Notes: a model not told the origin generated them from the letters alone. Positions 44,992 to 56,931 are shown, numbered from the stretch's first letter. The stretch: 64,000 nt of DNA from Hibiscus mutabilis (GCA_019671005.1 CM033725.1:33254678-33318677), one strand, 5' to 3'. Numbers and translations are program-made.

Positions 44992-47032
44992 TTCAGGTAA
45001 AATGTCCCACTTCGTTCACTATTTCCAAACCAGATTGTTCATCTTTTTTCTCTCCTAGCGTCATCTTGGCTTCCTCTTACCCTTTGCCCTCTCCAGGCAC
45101 AACTACATTGGTTGCGTAAATCCAGGGCACCTTGTGAGTACTCTTGTAAACAAACAGCTTAGGAGACGAAATCACAATTTTGGGAGTCACCCCTGATTTC
45201 ACATCTGAAGGGCCCCAACTCTTAGACCAAACAAAAATTACCAGGGGTTTGTGTATCCCATACCTAACACCCGATGGTTCAGAAGTGCAAACCTCCCCCG
45301 CCTTCCTTTCTCATATTTTTGCAAAGAATTCGATTTCTTTATTGTCCAATGAACTTTTGTATCAAATTTCGAAACTCTAGGCAATGCTTAATCTCATGGT
45401 CATGTTCCTGATGATACTCACAATACACCTCAGACTGTACTTCCTTCTCCACTTTCATGACTATTTCAATCATCTCGACATTATATAGTTGTTCAAATAC
45501 CCATTTCAAAGGGGACCTGATCTCCAACACATCAGTTTTCAATTGCTTTGCCTCATTGTCCTCCTCTATGGCATTCACTCCCCGCCTCTTGTGGCTCGGC
45601 AAAGGATTTGATGCAATGCTAGGCTCATCAAACTTTAGAATCCCATTGTTGATTAGATTCTGCACCACCTTCTTGAATACTGTACAAGTTTCAATCGTAT
45701 GTCCTAGTATCCCAGCATGGAATTCACAATGGGCATCAGGTTTATACCATTGAGGGTAGGGAGGTTGCAAAGGAGTCAAATAATATGGCCTCAACAAATT
45801 TGCTTCATACAACTGTGGATACAACTCAGCATATGTCATTGGTATTGATGTGAAATTCATTTTGTCATTTCTTGGTCCACGAGAATCCTTCTTGTTTGAT
45901 CCCTGTGAATTTTGTGTCACTGTGCCAGGTGAAGTGATAGTCACATTCTTTGGAGCCTCATATGCACTTGTATTAATCACTTTATTGTCTTTCATTTTGT
46001 AATTCTTTTGAGAACCTTCCCCACTTTCAATCCTGCCAGTTTTAATTGCTGCTTCCATCAATTCCCCAATCATCACTATATCAGCAAAATTCTGAGTAGC
46101 ATTATTGATCAACCTCTCAAAAAGTGGACCTTTCAAAGTCTAAACAAACATGTGGATAATCTAACTTTCCATCAACGGAGGTTGTACCTAGGCTGCTATA
46201 TCTTTCCATCTTTGAGTATACTGCCTGAGCGTTTCATTACTCCTTTGTTCCATGCCCTGTAACATGACACGGCTAGGAACCATTTCTGTCACATGTTTGT
46301 AATGTTCCACAAAAGCTCCTGAGAGATCCTTCCATGATCGAATGTTTACACAACTCAACTACGTATACCATCGCGCTGCCGAACCAGTCAAACTGTCTTG
46401 GAAGCAATGAATTAACAACTTTTCATCCTTCAAGTGAGCAGCCATCTTTCGATAGTACATTGTGAGGTGAAATTTCAGGCAATTAGTCCCATAATACTTC
46501 TCAAAATACGGGATTTTAAACTTTGGAGGAAGGATCAGGTCAGCCACTAAACTCATTTCAATTGCTCCGGGTCCTATCTCATTCACTTTTTGCAACTCCA
46601 TCAAACGATCCTTTAATGCCTTACAGCACTCCTCATACTTCTTCTCGATCTCAGCTCGGATTTTTTCTATCTCATTGAGAGTATTTAGATCAGAGACATC
46701 TTCATTACTTCCAAAATTTGCCCCAATATGAACTGGATGACTGGGCGTTGCTCCTGCCAGAATAATTTGGACCTTCTTCACTGGTGGAGGTCCTTCGGGC
46801 TGCACCCTTATGTGAGATGTGGTTTTTGCTTGATCATTCATTTCATTAGAAGCACCTTCAGGCACTTTAGCCTTTCCAGACTCCTTCAATCCAATAGAGC
46901 ATTCAACTGATTGATTATTTCCCTCTGAGTCTGGGCAAAATAATCCTTCATGGATTGTTCTATCCTATCAAAATAATTTTGCGTTTCCACTCGATCATTC
47001 TCCAAACTGGTAACCCGATCTTCAACAACCAT
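44992..47032 (-). pseudogene. E3 gag
   Basis: It starts MVVEDRVTSLENDRVETQN (47032), a coiled N-terminus with a stop after about 50 residues. Then 46359-46889 has LILPPKFKIPYFEKYYGTN and HLTMYYRKMAAHLKDEKLLI with HCFQDSLTGSAARWYT, the gag core. After a shift, 45339-46136 carries MTYAELYPQLYEANLLRPYY and two knuckles, CEFHAGILGHTIETC and CEYHQEHDHEIKHC. The segment 44992-45338, joining gag to protease, is out of frame. Gag would assemble particles and bind RNA. Confidence 0.85.
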
Positions 47033-47286
47033 GGTTTTAGAACGCAAGCGAGTCTCGTAAGAATGCAGAATGATTGCGGTTTATGAAACAAACTGTCATA
47101 AAACCTTCTATATTAAAAACTGTTTAAGAGAAACCAGAATGATATGAAAATGCATGAATGCAAAAATGCAAGAGGGGCATCGAGTCCAAATGCTGGCTTT
47201 TAGCGAAACGTCATTAACTAAAAAAGTTCATTACAAGAAATGGATAATTTCAACTACACAAATCTCTCCGCTCACTCCTAAGTTGA
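47033..47286 (-). other. Spacer between E3 ORF1 and gag
   Basis: No coding similarity; ATGAAAATGCATGAATG-type words resemble those in the same spacer of E2. Confidence 0.55.
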
Positions 47287-49364
47287 CTATCTCGTGCAAC
47301 AGATGAACAACTTTCTCTTCAAGCTCCAGACCAAATTGGGACGTTGCAGCAGGGTTGTAGCGTCTCTTGACAACATTTGGACATACTCAACAATATTCCT
47401 CACCTGTTCTTGGAAAGTGATCAAATCATTGTTTTGACTCTGAATCGTGAGCCGAGCCACCTTATACTTATTTATCCACACTTTGTTTTCTGGCTGTAAC
47501 GCTCCTTCATAACTTGCGAGTTGATCTTTCAACCTTTGAACCTCACCTTCTAACTCTATCACTTTCTCTTATAGTCTCTTATTATCTTGGTCCATCCTAG
47601 GTTGATCTTCTTCATGATACCTTATAACCAACTGTTCCAATCGTGATACCTGGATCGTTAATTCCTCGTTCTTAGCCTGCTCCTCTTCAAGCTTCCTTTT
47701 AGCCTTGGTGTTCAACTCTCTTGACTCTCGCCTTTTTCTCGTACATCCTTTTATATCTATCCCTTTGTTTGGTCATATCTTCCAATTGTTCTGACATATT
47801 CTGTACTATCCTGCTTGTACCTTCTTTTTGCGTCTTCTTGCATCCAGAATGAATCTTTTTCAATTTTGCTAATTCTTATTCGATTTTCTGTTGTTGCTCC
47901 AAAAGTTCTTTTCTCTGATTTTGCTGAACGTCTACCTCTAATGTTGCCATTGAAAGTTCATGTTTCAGGTCACTGGTTCTCTTCTTATATCCTCTCATTT
48001 CCTTTTCATGATCATGCTTCATTTTCTCTATTGCTGTCGAAGCATCCCTGGCACATCCACTAGTTGAACCACTATCCAATGAATCCTTCTTTGGGAGGTT
48101 ATCATTAACCCTTTTGGCCTTCCATTCTGCATATCCTTTCATGACTTCCTTCCCATCCTGTAGCTCCACTCTTCTTGGTGTTAGCCAAGCTCTTGAGGTG
48201 TCGGCTACCTTCGGTTTGTAATTACTCGTTTTGTGTGCATACCCAAAAGTATCCATTCCTTTAGTTGCAGGGATAAACTGTCTCGATCCGAATTGTCTTG
48301 ATACTAACAGTGGGTAGTAGGCTATTCCACCCTAAATTCCTAGCAATGGTATCCGTCAAACTTTCCACACCGATATCGATAACTACTCACATTTAGCCAA
48401 GGAGCCTTTCATACCACATCTGAGTCCTTCAAGTTTAAGAAAAACTTTTTCCACTGAACTTCCATTTTCTTTTCGGGAATGCACGAAGTAATGTGTTCCT
48501 CTAACGGTGAATAGTCGCTAAAAAACCTTCAAACCCTATAAAGTGTGGTCCATCGATGACCTCGAAACCAAACTTCCAATAGCTGTGCACAACTCCAGAA
48601 TCTTCCTTCCCCAGACTTTCTACAAGCGGTGGGTGATCTGTATGTTTCTGCCAGGATTGCAGGCACTGGATTAACGTTCTTTTCTAATCTCTCAAACAAG
48701 CCTAACGCTAACAGATCTATGCAATCAATAGTCCTTGGAAACAACACTAACCCATAAATGCACAGAGCAAACAATTTTCTCTTTCTTTTCTCTAATTCAT
48801 CACCTGTTAAAATTATACACTAGATAATCTTCCAATCAATGCGCTCGTTATCTTCCAGAACCGCATCATTTCCTTTCTCTTTTAACTTTTCCTTGAACCA
48901 TGCTTCATCCTTGCCAGTAACTGCTTTTAGCATTTTCTTGATGCTTGGTGGATGATTAGGTCTTGTATAAATTTTATCACTATGCACTGTTGGACAATTC
49001 AGCAAAGCCTCATATTCTTCCAAAGTGGGTGTCATATCTATATTTCCAAATGTAAAACAATTGTATGCTAGATTCCAATGCTGCACCATGGCCCGTATCA
49101 TTTCTCGGTCCACTTGTATATACACAACTTAGCTATGTCACCAAATTCATACTAAAATTCCTTTTTCATCTCTTCACCCCACTATTCCCACATGGCTTTT
49201 AACCCTGGCAAACACTTGTTCTGCCCTGAATTGATTCTAGTAGTCTCTTTAGTTTGTGACACATGATCTGCCTGAATACTATCCCCTTTTGTATGTTGAG
49301 TTTCCTCTGACCATATCCATACAGTGCCATTATCCTCTCCCTGTTTACTAGACTCTTCTGCCAT
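47287..49364 (-). pseudogene. E3 ORF1 (DUF7745-like with coiled coil), fragmented
   Basis: A likely start is MAEESSKQGEDNGTVWIWSE (49364). Pieces follow in different frames: 48820-49125 (MIRAMVQHWNLAYNCFTFGN, PTLEEYEALL), 48529-48774 (GLVLFPRTIDCIDLLALGLF, NPVPAILAETYRS, GEGRFWSCAQLLEVWF), then a stretch with QYQD/FGSRQFIP-like remains near 48.27-48.3 kb, and 47876-48256 plus 47287-47562, which are Lys/Glu-rich heptad sequence. It matches E2 ORF1 in order. Function unknown; it is the upstream ORF characteristic of Ogre-type elements. Confidence 0.75.
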
Positions 49365-50011
49365 TTGAACACTTCCTAACTGACTAGCTCTTGGATCTAT
49401 ACCCCTTATGGATGCAATGATGTCAAAGGAAAAACACAACAAAACAAACAAAACAAAAAGAAAGTGTTAGTATCTTGTAAACACATTAAAGACAAAGCTT
49501 AACATTGAAACAAACAACAAAACATGTTATATTTAGCACAGAAAATAACCTGAGAAATGTATTTAAACCAGCAGAACCTGTCCTAGGTCCCTGTCTGGCT
49601 CTAGTGGGGTAGGTTTCTAATATTCAACATGAGGGTGTTGTTCTAGACTCTTGGGTTCCCGAACTATCATTACTATCTACTACAATAGTAAGACATCGAT
49701 TCGGTAGTATAGGTCCCTTGTAGCGGAGGCGTAACCTCACGGTGCATAAGGTTAATATACTGGAAGAGAGACAAAAATCCAATCACGGAGCTGGATAACT
49801 CACGTAGCATAATGTCTCACTCCCACTTAAGGGTGAAAACCCAGGTAGAAGGCTATGCATGAATGACAGATATATCACACAATAAAAGCTACCTCCATTC
49901 TTTCTAAAAATCCAACCAATAATCATTTAGGAAATTAAATTCAAATTATCATTCTAAAATGTCAAAATGCCACGTTAAATTAATTAATTAGGCATGACTT
50001 GCTTTTTTTAT
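49365..50011 (-). other. E3 untranslated leader
   Basis: No gene recognised. Text such as CACTCCCACTTAAGGGTG resembles leaders of E1 and E2 in style only. Confidence 0.55.
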
Positions 50012-50030
50012 GTCCCCAATGGATTCGTCA
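50012..50030 (-). other. E3 primer-binding site, decayed
   Basis: On the minus strand TGACGAATCCATTGGGGAC lies three bases from the LTR. It aligns with the E1 PBS with several transitions (G to A and C to T). Confidence 0.75.
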
Positions 50031-50033
50031 AGA

Positions 50034-51000
50034 TGTTGCGACCATTTTTGAAATTGGAGTGCGGAAAAATAGCCTGGTGATTGATTCTTTGAAAAAAGTC
50101 GGAGTTTTATTCATTTTAATTTACTTAATCTCTAAAATTAGGGTATTTCCATATTAAAACCTTTTGTTTAATTTTGAAAAACCAATTTAGAGTCGCCACT
50201 GGTCACTTTGGTAGACTGGACACCATAAACAATAACCCGAGATTCATTTTGAAACGAGTTGGGTTCGGGAGTCAGTTACGTGTGGGGAAGGATTAGCACC
50301 CCCACAAACGCCCGTTATCGTTACCTCATCAATTTTACGTGGCATTTTGGCATCTTCGAACGATAATTTGAATTTAATTTAATCAATCGTCATTAGTTGG
50401 ATTTAAATTCCAAATTGAGATATCCTTTTACAGGGAAATACATTTTATTTAAATATGAGGTTAAAAGCGTCCAAATACTTTAGGACATTCTTATTCATAT
50501 TCAAAATATATTTTCATCATAAAAGGTTTCAAAGTGCATGACACTTTATAATCTTGTTAATTTTAAGATCGCACATATAAAGGCTCTAATTAATTTTATA
50601 TATTGAAGATTAAAATATTATTGATTTAAAATTTTCTATGAGATAACACTCAAAGAATTGGGTACTCTTCATGTTGAAATTGATAAATCAAATAATATTA
50701 CTATTTTGATTTATTTCCTCTAATTATTTAAAGTTCTAGGCCTAATAGGGCCTTAATTAATTATCTAAGTCATTTATTCAATTCTAGGTAATAATATGTT
50801 TTAATTGTTCAACTTAAGGGTATTTTTGGTATAACACCTCAATACATTTGAGATACTATCCAAGTTAATACACCAAAGCTTTCCATTTAACCATATTAAT
50901 TTGCTACAATCATCTCCTTAATTACTTATTTAAACCTAATTAAATGACTTAAATCTAAGGCTCTAATTGTCTAAACTTATCTAAGTGAAAGCACGATTCA
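50034..51000 (-). repeat. E3 5' LTR, truncated (about 970 bp kept)
   Basis: It begins TGTTGCGACC next to the PBS and follows the solo LTR (36493 onward) for about 950 bp, then is replaced by E4 sequence at about 51.0 kb. The conserved U5 block is at 50190-50313. Confidence 0.82.
50190..50313 (-). promoter_or_regulatory. Conserved U5 block (E3 copy)
   Basis: GAGTCGCCACTGGTCAC, GGTAGACTGGACACC, CGAGATTCA, GGGTTCGGGAGTCAGTTACG and GGGGAAGGATTAGCACCCCC in the standard order. Confidence 0.75.
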
Positions 51001-51949
51001 AACGAAAATCCTAGTCTGAGCTTGCGGAGAACCACCCAGGCGAAGCTAGATGATTCTCCTCAACGAACGACGCCATGAGAGGCTGACGGAGAGGAGGCAT
51101 GCAACACAGTTGGATGGCTTGGAGGGAGTCTTGTCGAGGACGCTCGACTCTTCTTTTCCTCTTGCTTAATAAACTGTCATACTTTATACTTTTAATTATG
51201 GTTGCTTTAAACTTAGACATGAGCTAAACTCTTCTAGTTGGGATTATTGCATCCCAAGATTTTATGTTTTGATTATTTTATTTCAATGCTTTAGTTGCTT
51301 TTATCTTCATCTATTATGTTCCTGTGCTTAATGTGTAGTTAATCATAAGAGCTATTCGCGAAAGGCCTATTAACTATTGATCGATGGCTTAATATTCGAA
51401 AGAGTTAAGTTAAACAAACATGGACAGTGGGGAAAAGTTGTTAACTTATTCTTAATTCGGCTTAGACATAAGTTTAGGGTTTCAACGACTAAAAGGGAGT
51501 TCTTAACAAATAATAGAGTAGTTAGGGTTAACGTAGACATGTATCACCTTAATTACAAAGTTATTAACTTCTAGGCATCGAGAGAATCAGAAGTTCTTTA
51601 GAAAATCATGTCGAGTAGATGAAGAACTTAAGGGTTTACGCATACATATATTGGCCATCGCTATAGCATTGAGGTAGATAATCAAGCATATATCCATAGC
51701 AATAATCATAACCTCCATAATTAATTGTTAAGCCACTGCAATTGTTTGTCTTTATCATAGTTATCTATAGATTAGTCAATTTTAGTTTACTTAATTCAAC
51801 ATCCACCTATACTTGCAAACACATTCCTAAGTACGATAACTTTATATTTATTAATCCAATCCTTGTGGGTTCGACACTCTACTTTTACTTTATTACTTGA
51901 TACGGTGAGTATACTTGCTCTAAAATGTATCACTATTCGACAAGCATCA
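51000..51949 (+). repeat. E4 5' LTR, left part missing
   Basis: It ends CAAGCATCA followed by AGTTTTT and the PBS, the usual Athila junction. It includes TTTTATGTTTTGATTATTTT and TTTGTGGGTTCGAC-like text common in Athila LTRs. The first bases are not a proper LTR start. Confidence 0.7.
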
Positions 51950-51955
51950 AGTTTT

Positions 51956-51975
51956 TGGCACTATTGTTGGGGATT
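51956..51975 (+). other. E4 primer-binding site, decayed (Athila type)
   Basis: TGGCACTATTGTTGGGGAT corresponds to the Athila PBS form TGGCGCCGTTGCCGGGG with C-to-T and G-to-A type changes. Confidence 0.75.
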
Positions 51976-52064
51976 AGCAATTGATAATTACGTTGTAAAT
52001 GCGCTTAGGACTTTTATTTTACTACATTTAATTTTTATTTTTATTTTCAGGTGTGTTCCAGTGC

Positions 52065-53100
52065 ATGACCAGAAGGTACACCAAAAACCCTATTCTTCCG
52101 TACGACCTAGAGCTTGATAAATCTTTGAGGAAACTACGACGGGAAAACAAGATGATGGTGAACGATGAAGAAATTCCACCAAGGAACGACCCTGCAAACG
52201 TGCGTAATCCAAACGACATACATCCAGTCGATGGACAGGGAGTTGGCGGCAGAGTTCAAATTAATGGCCAAAATTGACAGGAGGATCCACCACCTACCAG
52301 GCCTAGAAGATTCATTAAAGATATCATTGAGTCTGTCATCAACAATCTCAATCCATCGATTGTGGTACCTGATCTAGGGACAACCTATTTTGAGCTAAAG
52401 CCCGTGATGTTCAACATGCTCAATAGCATTGGACAATTTGGAGGATCTACAAGAGAAGATGCTCGTGAGCACATTCAAGCCTTCTTGGAAGTTTGTGATT
52501 GTTTTAGGCAACCAGATTTACCTACTATCGCTTTACGACTTAAGCTATTCCCTTTCTCGCTACGTGATCGAGCTAGAGCATGGTTGAAACTTGTTTTGCA
52601 GGATCTATTAAATCTTGGGATGACTTGTGCATCAAGTTTCTGCACTGATATGATCCATCGAACGTGCACAATCAAAGGCGAAGTGATATCATCTCATTCC
52701 AATAGTACGATGATGAATCCATGTATGAATCATGGGATAGGTACAAAGATATGCTTCGGAAGTGCTTGATTCTTGGATTTATAGATTGGCTACAAGTCAC
52801 GATGTTCGTGAGGCCAATGTGGTGCAATATACTTGTGAGCAATGTGATGGGGAACATTTGTCAAGTGATTTCCCACAACAACAAGAATTTGGATGATATG
52901 TAGGGAACACCAACCCCTACTCCAATACTTACAACCCAGGGTGGAGGCAACATCCAAATTTTGGTTGGGGAGGCAACAAGGGAAATTTAGGAGCACAACC
53001 AGCTACATCTAATGACCTTTCTAGATTTCAAAAAAAGACTCAGAGACAGATCCAGGGAGCTTCTAACTCTAATTCTAATTCTTTTAATTACTCTTATTAA
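52065..53100 (+). pseudogene. E4 Athila gag
   Basis: It starts MTRRYTKNPILPYDLELDKS at 52065, with a stop at 52275. In another frame (52362-52769) come FELKPVMFNMLNSIGQFGGS, REDAREHIQAFLEVCDCFR and IALRLKLFPFSLRDRARAWL, the conserved Athila gag core. After a shift the text continues with DDESMYESWDRYKDMLRKC and a damaged zinc knuckle (CEQCDGEHLSSDF, last Cys missing). It ends in Asn/Ser-rich sequence. The particle protein cannot be made from this copy. Confidence 0.82.
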
Positions 53101-53109
53101 ACATTTATA

Positions 53110-54250
53110 GAAACTATTTGTGTCATTATGCAGGATCAAGCAGTCCATCTAAAATATTATAGTGATTTGCTCACAATGCATGCTACCCTGTTGCAAAACC
53201 AGCAATCGATCATGAAAAAAACACCGCCTTGATAAGGTACCTTGAGACTCAAGTGAGGCAGATTGCCCAGATGCTGATAACGAGACCACTTGGCGGCTTA
53301 CCTAGTGATACTGATGTCACTAAGGCCTAGAGTAATGCAACACCATCACTCTTCGTAGTGGCACACAATTGAGGAGAGAAGCCAAGTTTGGGGGAAAGCT
53401 CTCCAATAGACCCTAATCCAAGAAAGCCATCCATCGATGTTTCTGCACCAAAAGAAACAACTATTGTGTCTGATACAGTCAGTAACCTTGTTACTAAAGG
53501 CAAGGACGACAAAACTAAGGATGCACCTACACCCCGTAAGCCACAAGATGAGCCCAGACCACCACCTCATTTCCTACAGAGATTGAAAGCTTAGAAGCAA
53601 GATGTACAGTACCATAAATTTCTGGAGATGCTTAAACAACTACACATCAGTGTCCTCATTCTAGAGGCCATTGATCAGATGCCTATATATGTAAAGTTTC
53701 TAAAGGAGATCATGACAAAAAAGAGGAATGTGAGTGATGTTGAGACTATTATGATCATGGGCGAGTTTGTGGATGTACTGAGTGATTTATCGCCCAAAAT
53801 AAAGGATCCTGATAGCTTCACCATTTCATGTTTTATCAGCCACAATTACTCTGGTCGTGCCTTATGTGATCTCGGTGCAAGTGTGAACTTGATGCTGAAA
53901 TCTATGTTCAAAAGATTAAGGATGGGAAATGCAAGGTCGACATCAGTGATCCTCTAGTTGGCCGATCGATCTCAAATTCGACCCAAGGGAAGAATTGAAG
54001 ACGTGCTAGTTAGGGTAGATAAGTTATTCTTTTGGGCATACTTTATCATCCTTGACTGTGAAACATATAAGAATACGCCCATCATCTTGGGGAAACCATT
54101 CCTTGCACTGGACGGATCGTGATTGACAGTGCAAATGACAACTTCACCATGAAGATGAATGACGAAAAGATCACATTTAATGTCTTCAGCACGCCAAGGT
54201 AAAAAGAGGAATATGAGGATTGCCAGCACGTGGACAATAATGCCGCCTAT
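53110..54250 (+). pseudogene. E4 Athila protease region
   Basis: A heptad stretch (KYYSDLLTMHATLLQNQQSI) and a damaged linker lead to 53628-53957: LKQLHISVLILEAIDQMPIY, VKFLKEIMTKKRNV, DPDSFTISCFIS and the active-site GRALCDLGASVNLM. A shift follows, then ILDCETYKNTPIILGKPFLA near 54051-54110 as in E5 (VLDCEADEHASIILGKPFIA). At least three breaks are visible. Confidence 0.82.
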
Positions 54251-54666
54251 CAGATGAGACTATGCACAAAGCCAATGACAAGGAGGAACACTCCATAAAT
54301 TGACATTTTGCCAAATCCAAGAGTCAAAACATGAAATTCTGTAAATACAAGGTACTGATTGCTGATGAATTCAACAACTTGGTTAAACAAGGACTTACAC
54401 CAACTATGAAAAACATACTCATACAAGAAGTCATCAAATGGTGTGAGATTGAGAGCCCCCCTCTTATCACAGAATGACCTGTTTCAATTCCATACTCAAG
54501 TAATCCGCCAAAACAGGATACCATTAGATCAATGAACAATGCTTACAGGAGTTTTCATTCCCCATCGACACACCTGGATTTAACTCATGACCGACATATC
54601 AGCTTCACTAGAATGGCACTCTAATGGCTATAAATGTACAATGGAGCACCAATCGTCCGTAATAAG
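54251..54666 (+). other. E4 remnant up to the E5 insertion
   Basis: A frame with FNNLVKQGLTPTMKNILIQE is visible near 54370-54440, but I cannot assign it. No RT motif is present. Confidence 0.4.
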
Positions 54667-56108
54667 TGCTCCACAATTATGCAAGTGTACAGGTCACAAG
54701 TTATAGTATAAAAGATATCGTCTCCACAGGGATTGGTGCCACTTCAAGAATCTAGAATCTTGCACTATAGAAAGTAAAAAAACACAAGTAGAAGATTGTA
54801 GGAGTTTTAACTAACAACTAAACTAGAAAGCAATAAAGTAAAAGAAGATGTAATCAAAAGAGAGGGAATAGGCCAGGTTATCATGAGTTGAAGTGTGATA
54901 GCCAATTGGATCGTCTTGGTAAAAGAGTGCAAGGGCAACTCAGTTGTCGTGGCAACTTGCGCAGCTAGGTTGCCTTGGCAACTAATCGAACGGTTTCCTG
55001 GGCAACTGTTTGGGTGGCTGGGTAGCAACTTTAAGGTTCGGCAGAGCATTCTTCAATGGTTTCTTCTTATCCCTAAGTCGAAACTCTAGCTAATTGTGCA
55101 TGCCTTGACAATACATCCCCGCGTGAATCAAGGGTGAACAACAACCAATCTTGCACTCATCTTAGCCGTTGAAATCCTTAAATTATTCCTAAGCCGGATT
55201 AATCTTCACCATCAATAGATTGAATAAAGACCATACTCATTCGTTTCTTGAATCTAACTCTCCCGATATTAGATAAATAGATAGAGTTACGAGATCTTCT
55301 CCCAATTCACTCGCAAACAAGAATAAAAACCAAGAATGAGTAAACCTTGAATTGAAAGTGCAAACTCTTATTACCTAAATAAAAACCAATTGTTTCTCAC
55401 AACCACAAAACACAATAACCTTAGCCAAATAGATTTAGTTCATGGCTAGGTTCCAAAGAAACACAAAACAAAGAATCCCTTACGTAAACCTAATCAAACA
55501 AGAAAGAAAAAGATGAAGAATAGTTGAAAGCTTCTTGCTGATTTCTCTCCCCTTTTGCACTTCTTCGAGTTTGACGACTTGGTCCTCAATTTATAGGGCT
55601 AGGTCAAAGTCTTTCTTGAGGAGGAAGTTAAGTTGGAATTAAATACTTTTAAAGAATAGAATTCTTTATTATATTTAAATTCCTTCTAGATCTTCTCCTC
55701 TCTTCTTGGGATTTAATTTCTCTTTAACCTCTTTATGGAAATCAAACTCCTTTGGGATTTAACTTTGCTCCACGTCGTCTTGGGTTTATCTAGTCATCAA
55801 TTTCGGCTGCCATATCATCTTATCCCTTATCGGCAATTGCCCTGGCAACTAGCTCGGCATCTCTTTCATGCACTACCCTAGAAACTGGTTCCAGCCTTGC
55901 TTAGGCAAGTGATTATGTACACACACAAAAACAACTATTGGCAGCACCCTTTTTCCACAAAATTAAGCAAAATATGATATCAAGCTTAACCACCAAGGAA
56001 ACAATGCAAACATGCATGAATGGCTAATAATGCAACTAATATGAGCCTAAGTCTAGCAATAATATGAATAAAAAGGGTGAATACAATATTACTTTTAGAC
56101 ACTTAACA
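54667..56108 (-). repeat. E5 3' LTR (1442 bp)
   Basis: On the minus strand it begins TGTTAAGTGTCTAAAAG, directly after the PPT, and ends ATAATTGTGGAGCA. Text such as TCCCTGTGGAGACGATA near its end is typical of Athila LTRs. The left edge (54667) is chosen for a TG...CA boundary and could be off by a few bases, because the second LTR is outside the window. It contains two clusters of the inverted-repeat motif (54943-55030, 55836-55910). Confidence 0.75.
54943..54982. repeat. Inverted-repeat motif cluster in E5 LTR
   Basis: GTTGTCGTGGCAAC (54943-54956) and GTTGCCTTGGCAAC (54969-54982), with looser copies TTTCCTGGGCAAC and GGTAGCAAC to 55030. These are non-coding copies of the motif seen in the E5 ORFs. 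Confidence 0.85.
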
Positions 56109-56122
56109 CACCCCCAAACTCG
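56109..56122 (-). other. E5 polypurine tract
   Basis: On the minus strand CGAGTTTGGGGGTG precedes the LTR start TGTTAAG. A longer relative of this tract lies upstream at 56839-56856. Confidence 0.8.
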
Positions 56123-56394
56123 AACTATTACTTGTCCTCAAGCAATGCAAACTAATAATTACCCGCCAATACTTCAATTTTCACAAACTTAGCTTTGAAC
56201 TTTATTTTCAATCCTCAGAACCGTGGAACAAAGTATGATTGGCTTTTCATTTTTTCGGACAACTTAGTAGTTAATTGGAATCAAACTATAATGCTTGTGA
56301 GTGTGTGCGGAGTTGTGTGCAAGTTGATTTTTCGGATTCTATGCAAACAAGAGGTTTTCAAATTACTTCCTTGCGTTCTTTTAACATGTTTTAA

Positions 56395-56535
56395 CTAGAG
56401 CCGGTTTCAGGAACCTCTAGTGTTTTTTAGTTTTCTTAAGTTAATTAATTTATTCGACTAGAGGCAGTTTTGGGCACCTCTAGCGATCAATTTTTAGCAC
56501 ATACTAGAGCCAATTTCGGGCACCTCTAGCATTTA
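56395..56535. repeat. Three ACTAGAGSC...ACCTCTAG inverted repeats
   Basis: ACTAGAGCC(GGTTTCAGG)AACCTCTAG near 56395, ACTAGAGGC(AGTTTTGGG)CACCTCTAG near 56457 and ACTAGAGCC(AATTTCGGG)CACCTCTAG near 56503. Each can form a small stem-loop, with the same spacing between arms. Confidence 0.85.
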
Positions 56536-56838
56536 TCCAATTTTTATTCTAATCCCCCAATTTTTTAACAATCAACCTAAGTTCGCTAGAATTCCTTAAA
56601 TCAATCAAGCCACAACAGTGTTTCATCAAATTTAGCATCATAATAAGATTCTAAGTGTTTCCACATTTATCATTGAATAAAAAGTTCTATCAATGAAGTA
56701 CATTGGCAATGTCATCATCCGATATTCATCAAATCTAGGCAATTCTTGTTTCAACTAAAGGCATGGCAAGCAATTTATGTATCCTAAATGCAATAGTTAA
56801 GATGAATGCAACTAAACATGATAACTAACTAGTAACAA

Positions 56839-56890
56839 TCCCCCCCAAACTCGAGTGAGGCATTGTCCTCAATGCATGCAAAGTAAAGAA
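56839..56890 (-). repeat. Second copy of the PPT module upstream of the E5 PPT
   Basis: Plus-strand CCCCCCCAAACTCGAGTGAGG and CATTGTCCTCAATGCATGCA match CACCCCCAAACTCGAACTAT and CTTGTCCTCAAGCAATGCA at 56109-56150. Confidence 0.75.
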
Positions 56891-56931
56891 AAATAAAAAG
56901 AAAAAGAAAAAAATAAAATGCAAAAGGTGAC

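Larger units (their letters stand above)
41793..51000 (-). mobile_element. E3: Tat/Ogre element truncated at the plastid junction
   Basis: On the minus strand: partial LTR (51000-50034), PBS, ORF1, gag, protease/G-patch, intron, RT and the first part of RNase H. The rest of pol, the 3' region and the 3' LTR are absent because plastid DNA begins within RNase H. The protein order is the same as E2, but the two are different families at DNA level. The upstream LTR edge near 51.0 kb is also broken, against E4. Confidence 0.88.
51000..54666 (+). mobile_element. E4: eroded Athila element, interrupted by E5
   Basis: Partial LTR, PBS, gag and protease region of a Ty3/gypsy Athila element on the plus strand, with many stops and shifts. 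RT, RNase H and integrase are not seen before E5 begins at 54667. The left edge against the E3 LTR (about 51.0 kb) is not marked by a target duplication that I can see. Confidence 0.8.
56123..56931 (-). other. E5 non-coding region between ORF2 and PPT
   Basis: No gene recognised. It holds three CTAGAG...CCTCTAG inverted repeats (56395-56535) and, at its upstream edge, a second copy of the PPT module. Confidence 0.65.

Noticed and set aside
36493..50034. Solo LTR at 36493 as the missing 3' LTR of E3
   Set aside because: It has its own exact ATAGA duplications on both sides, so it is an independent insertion.
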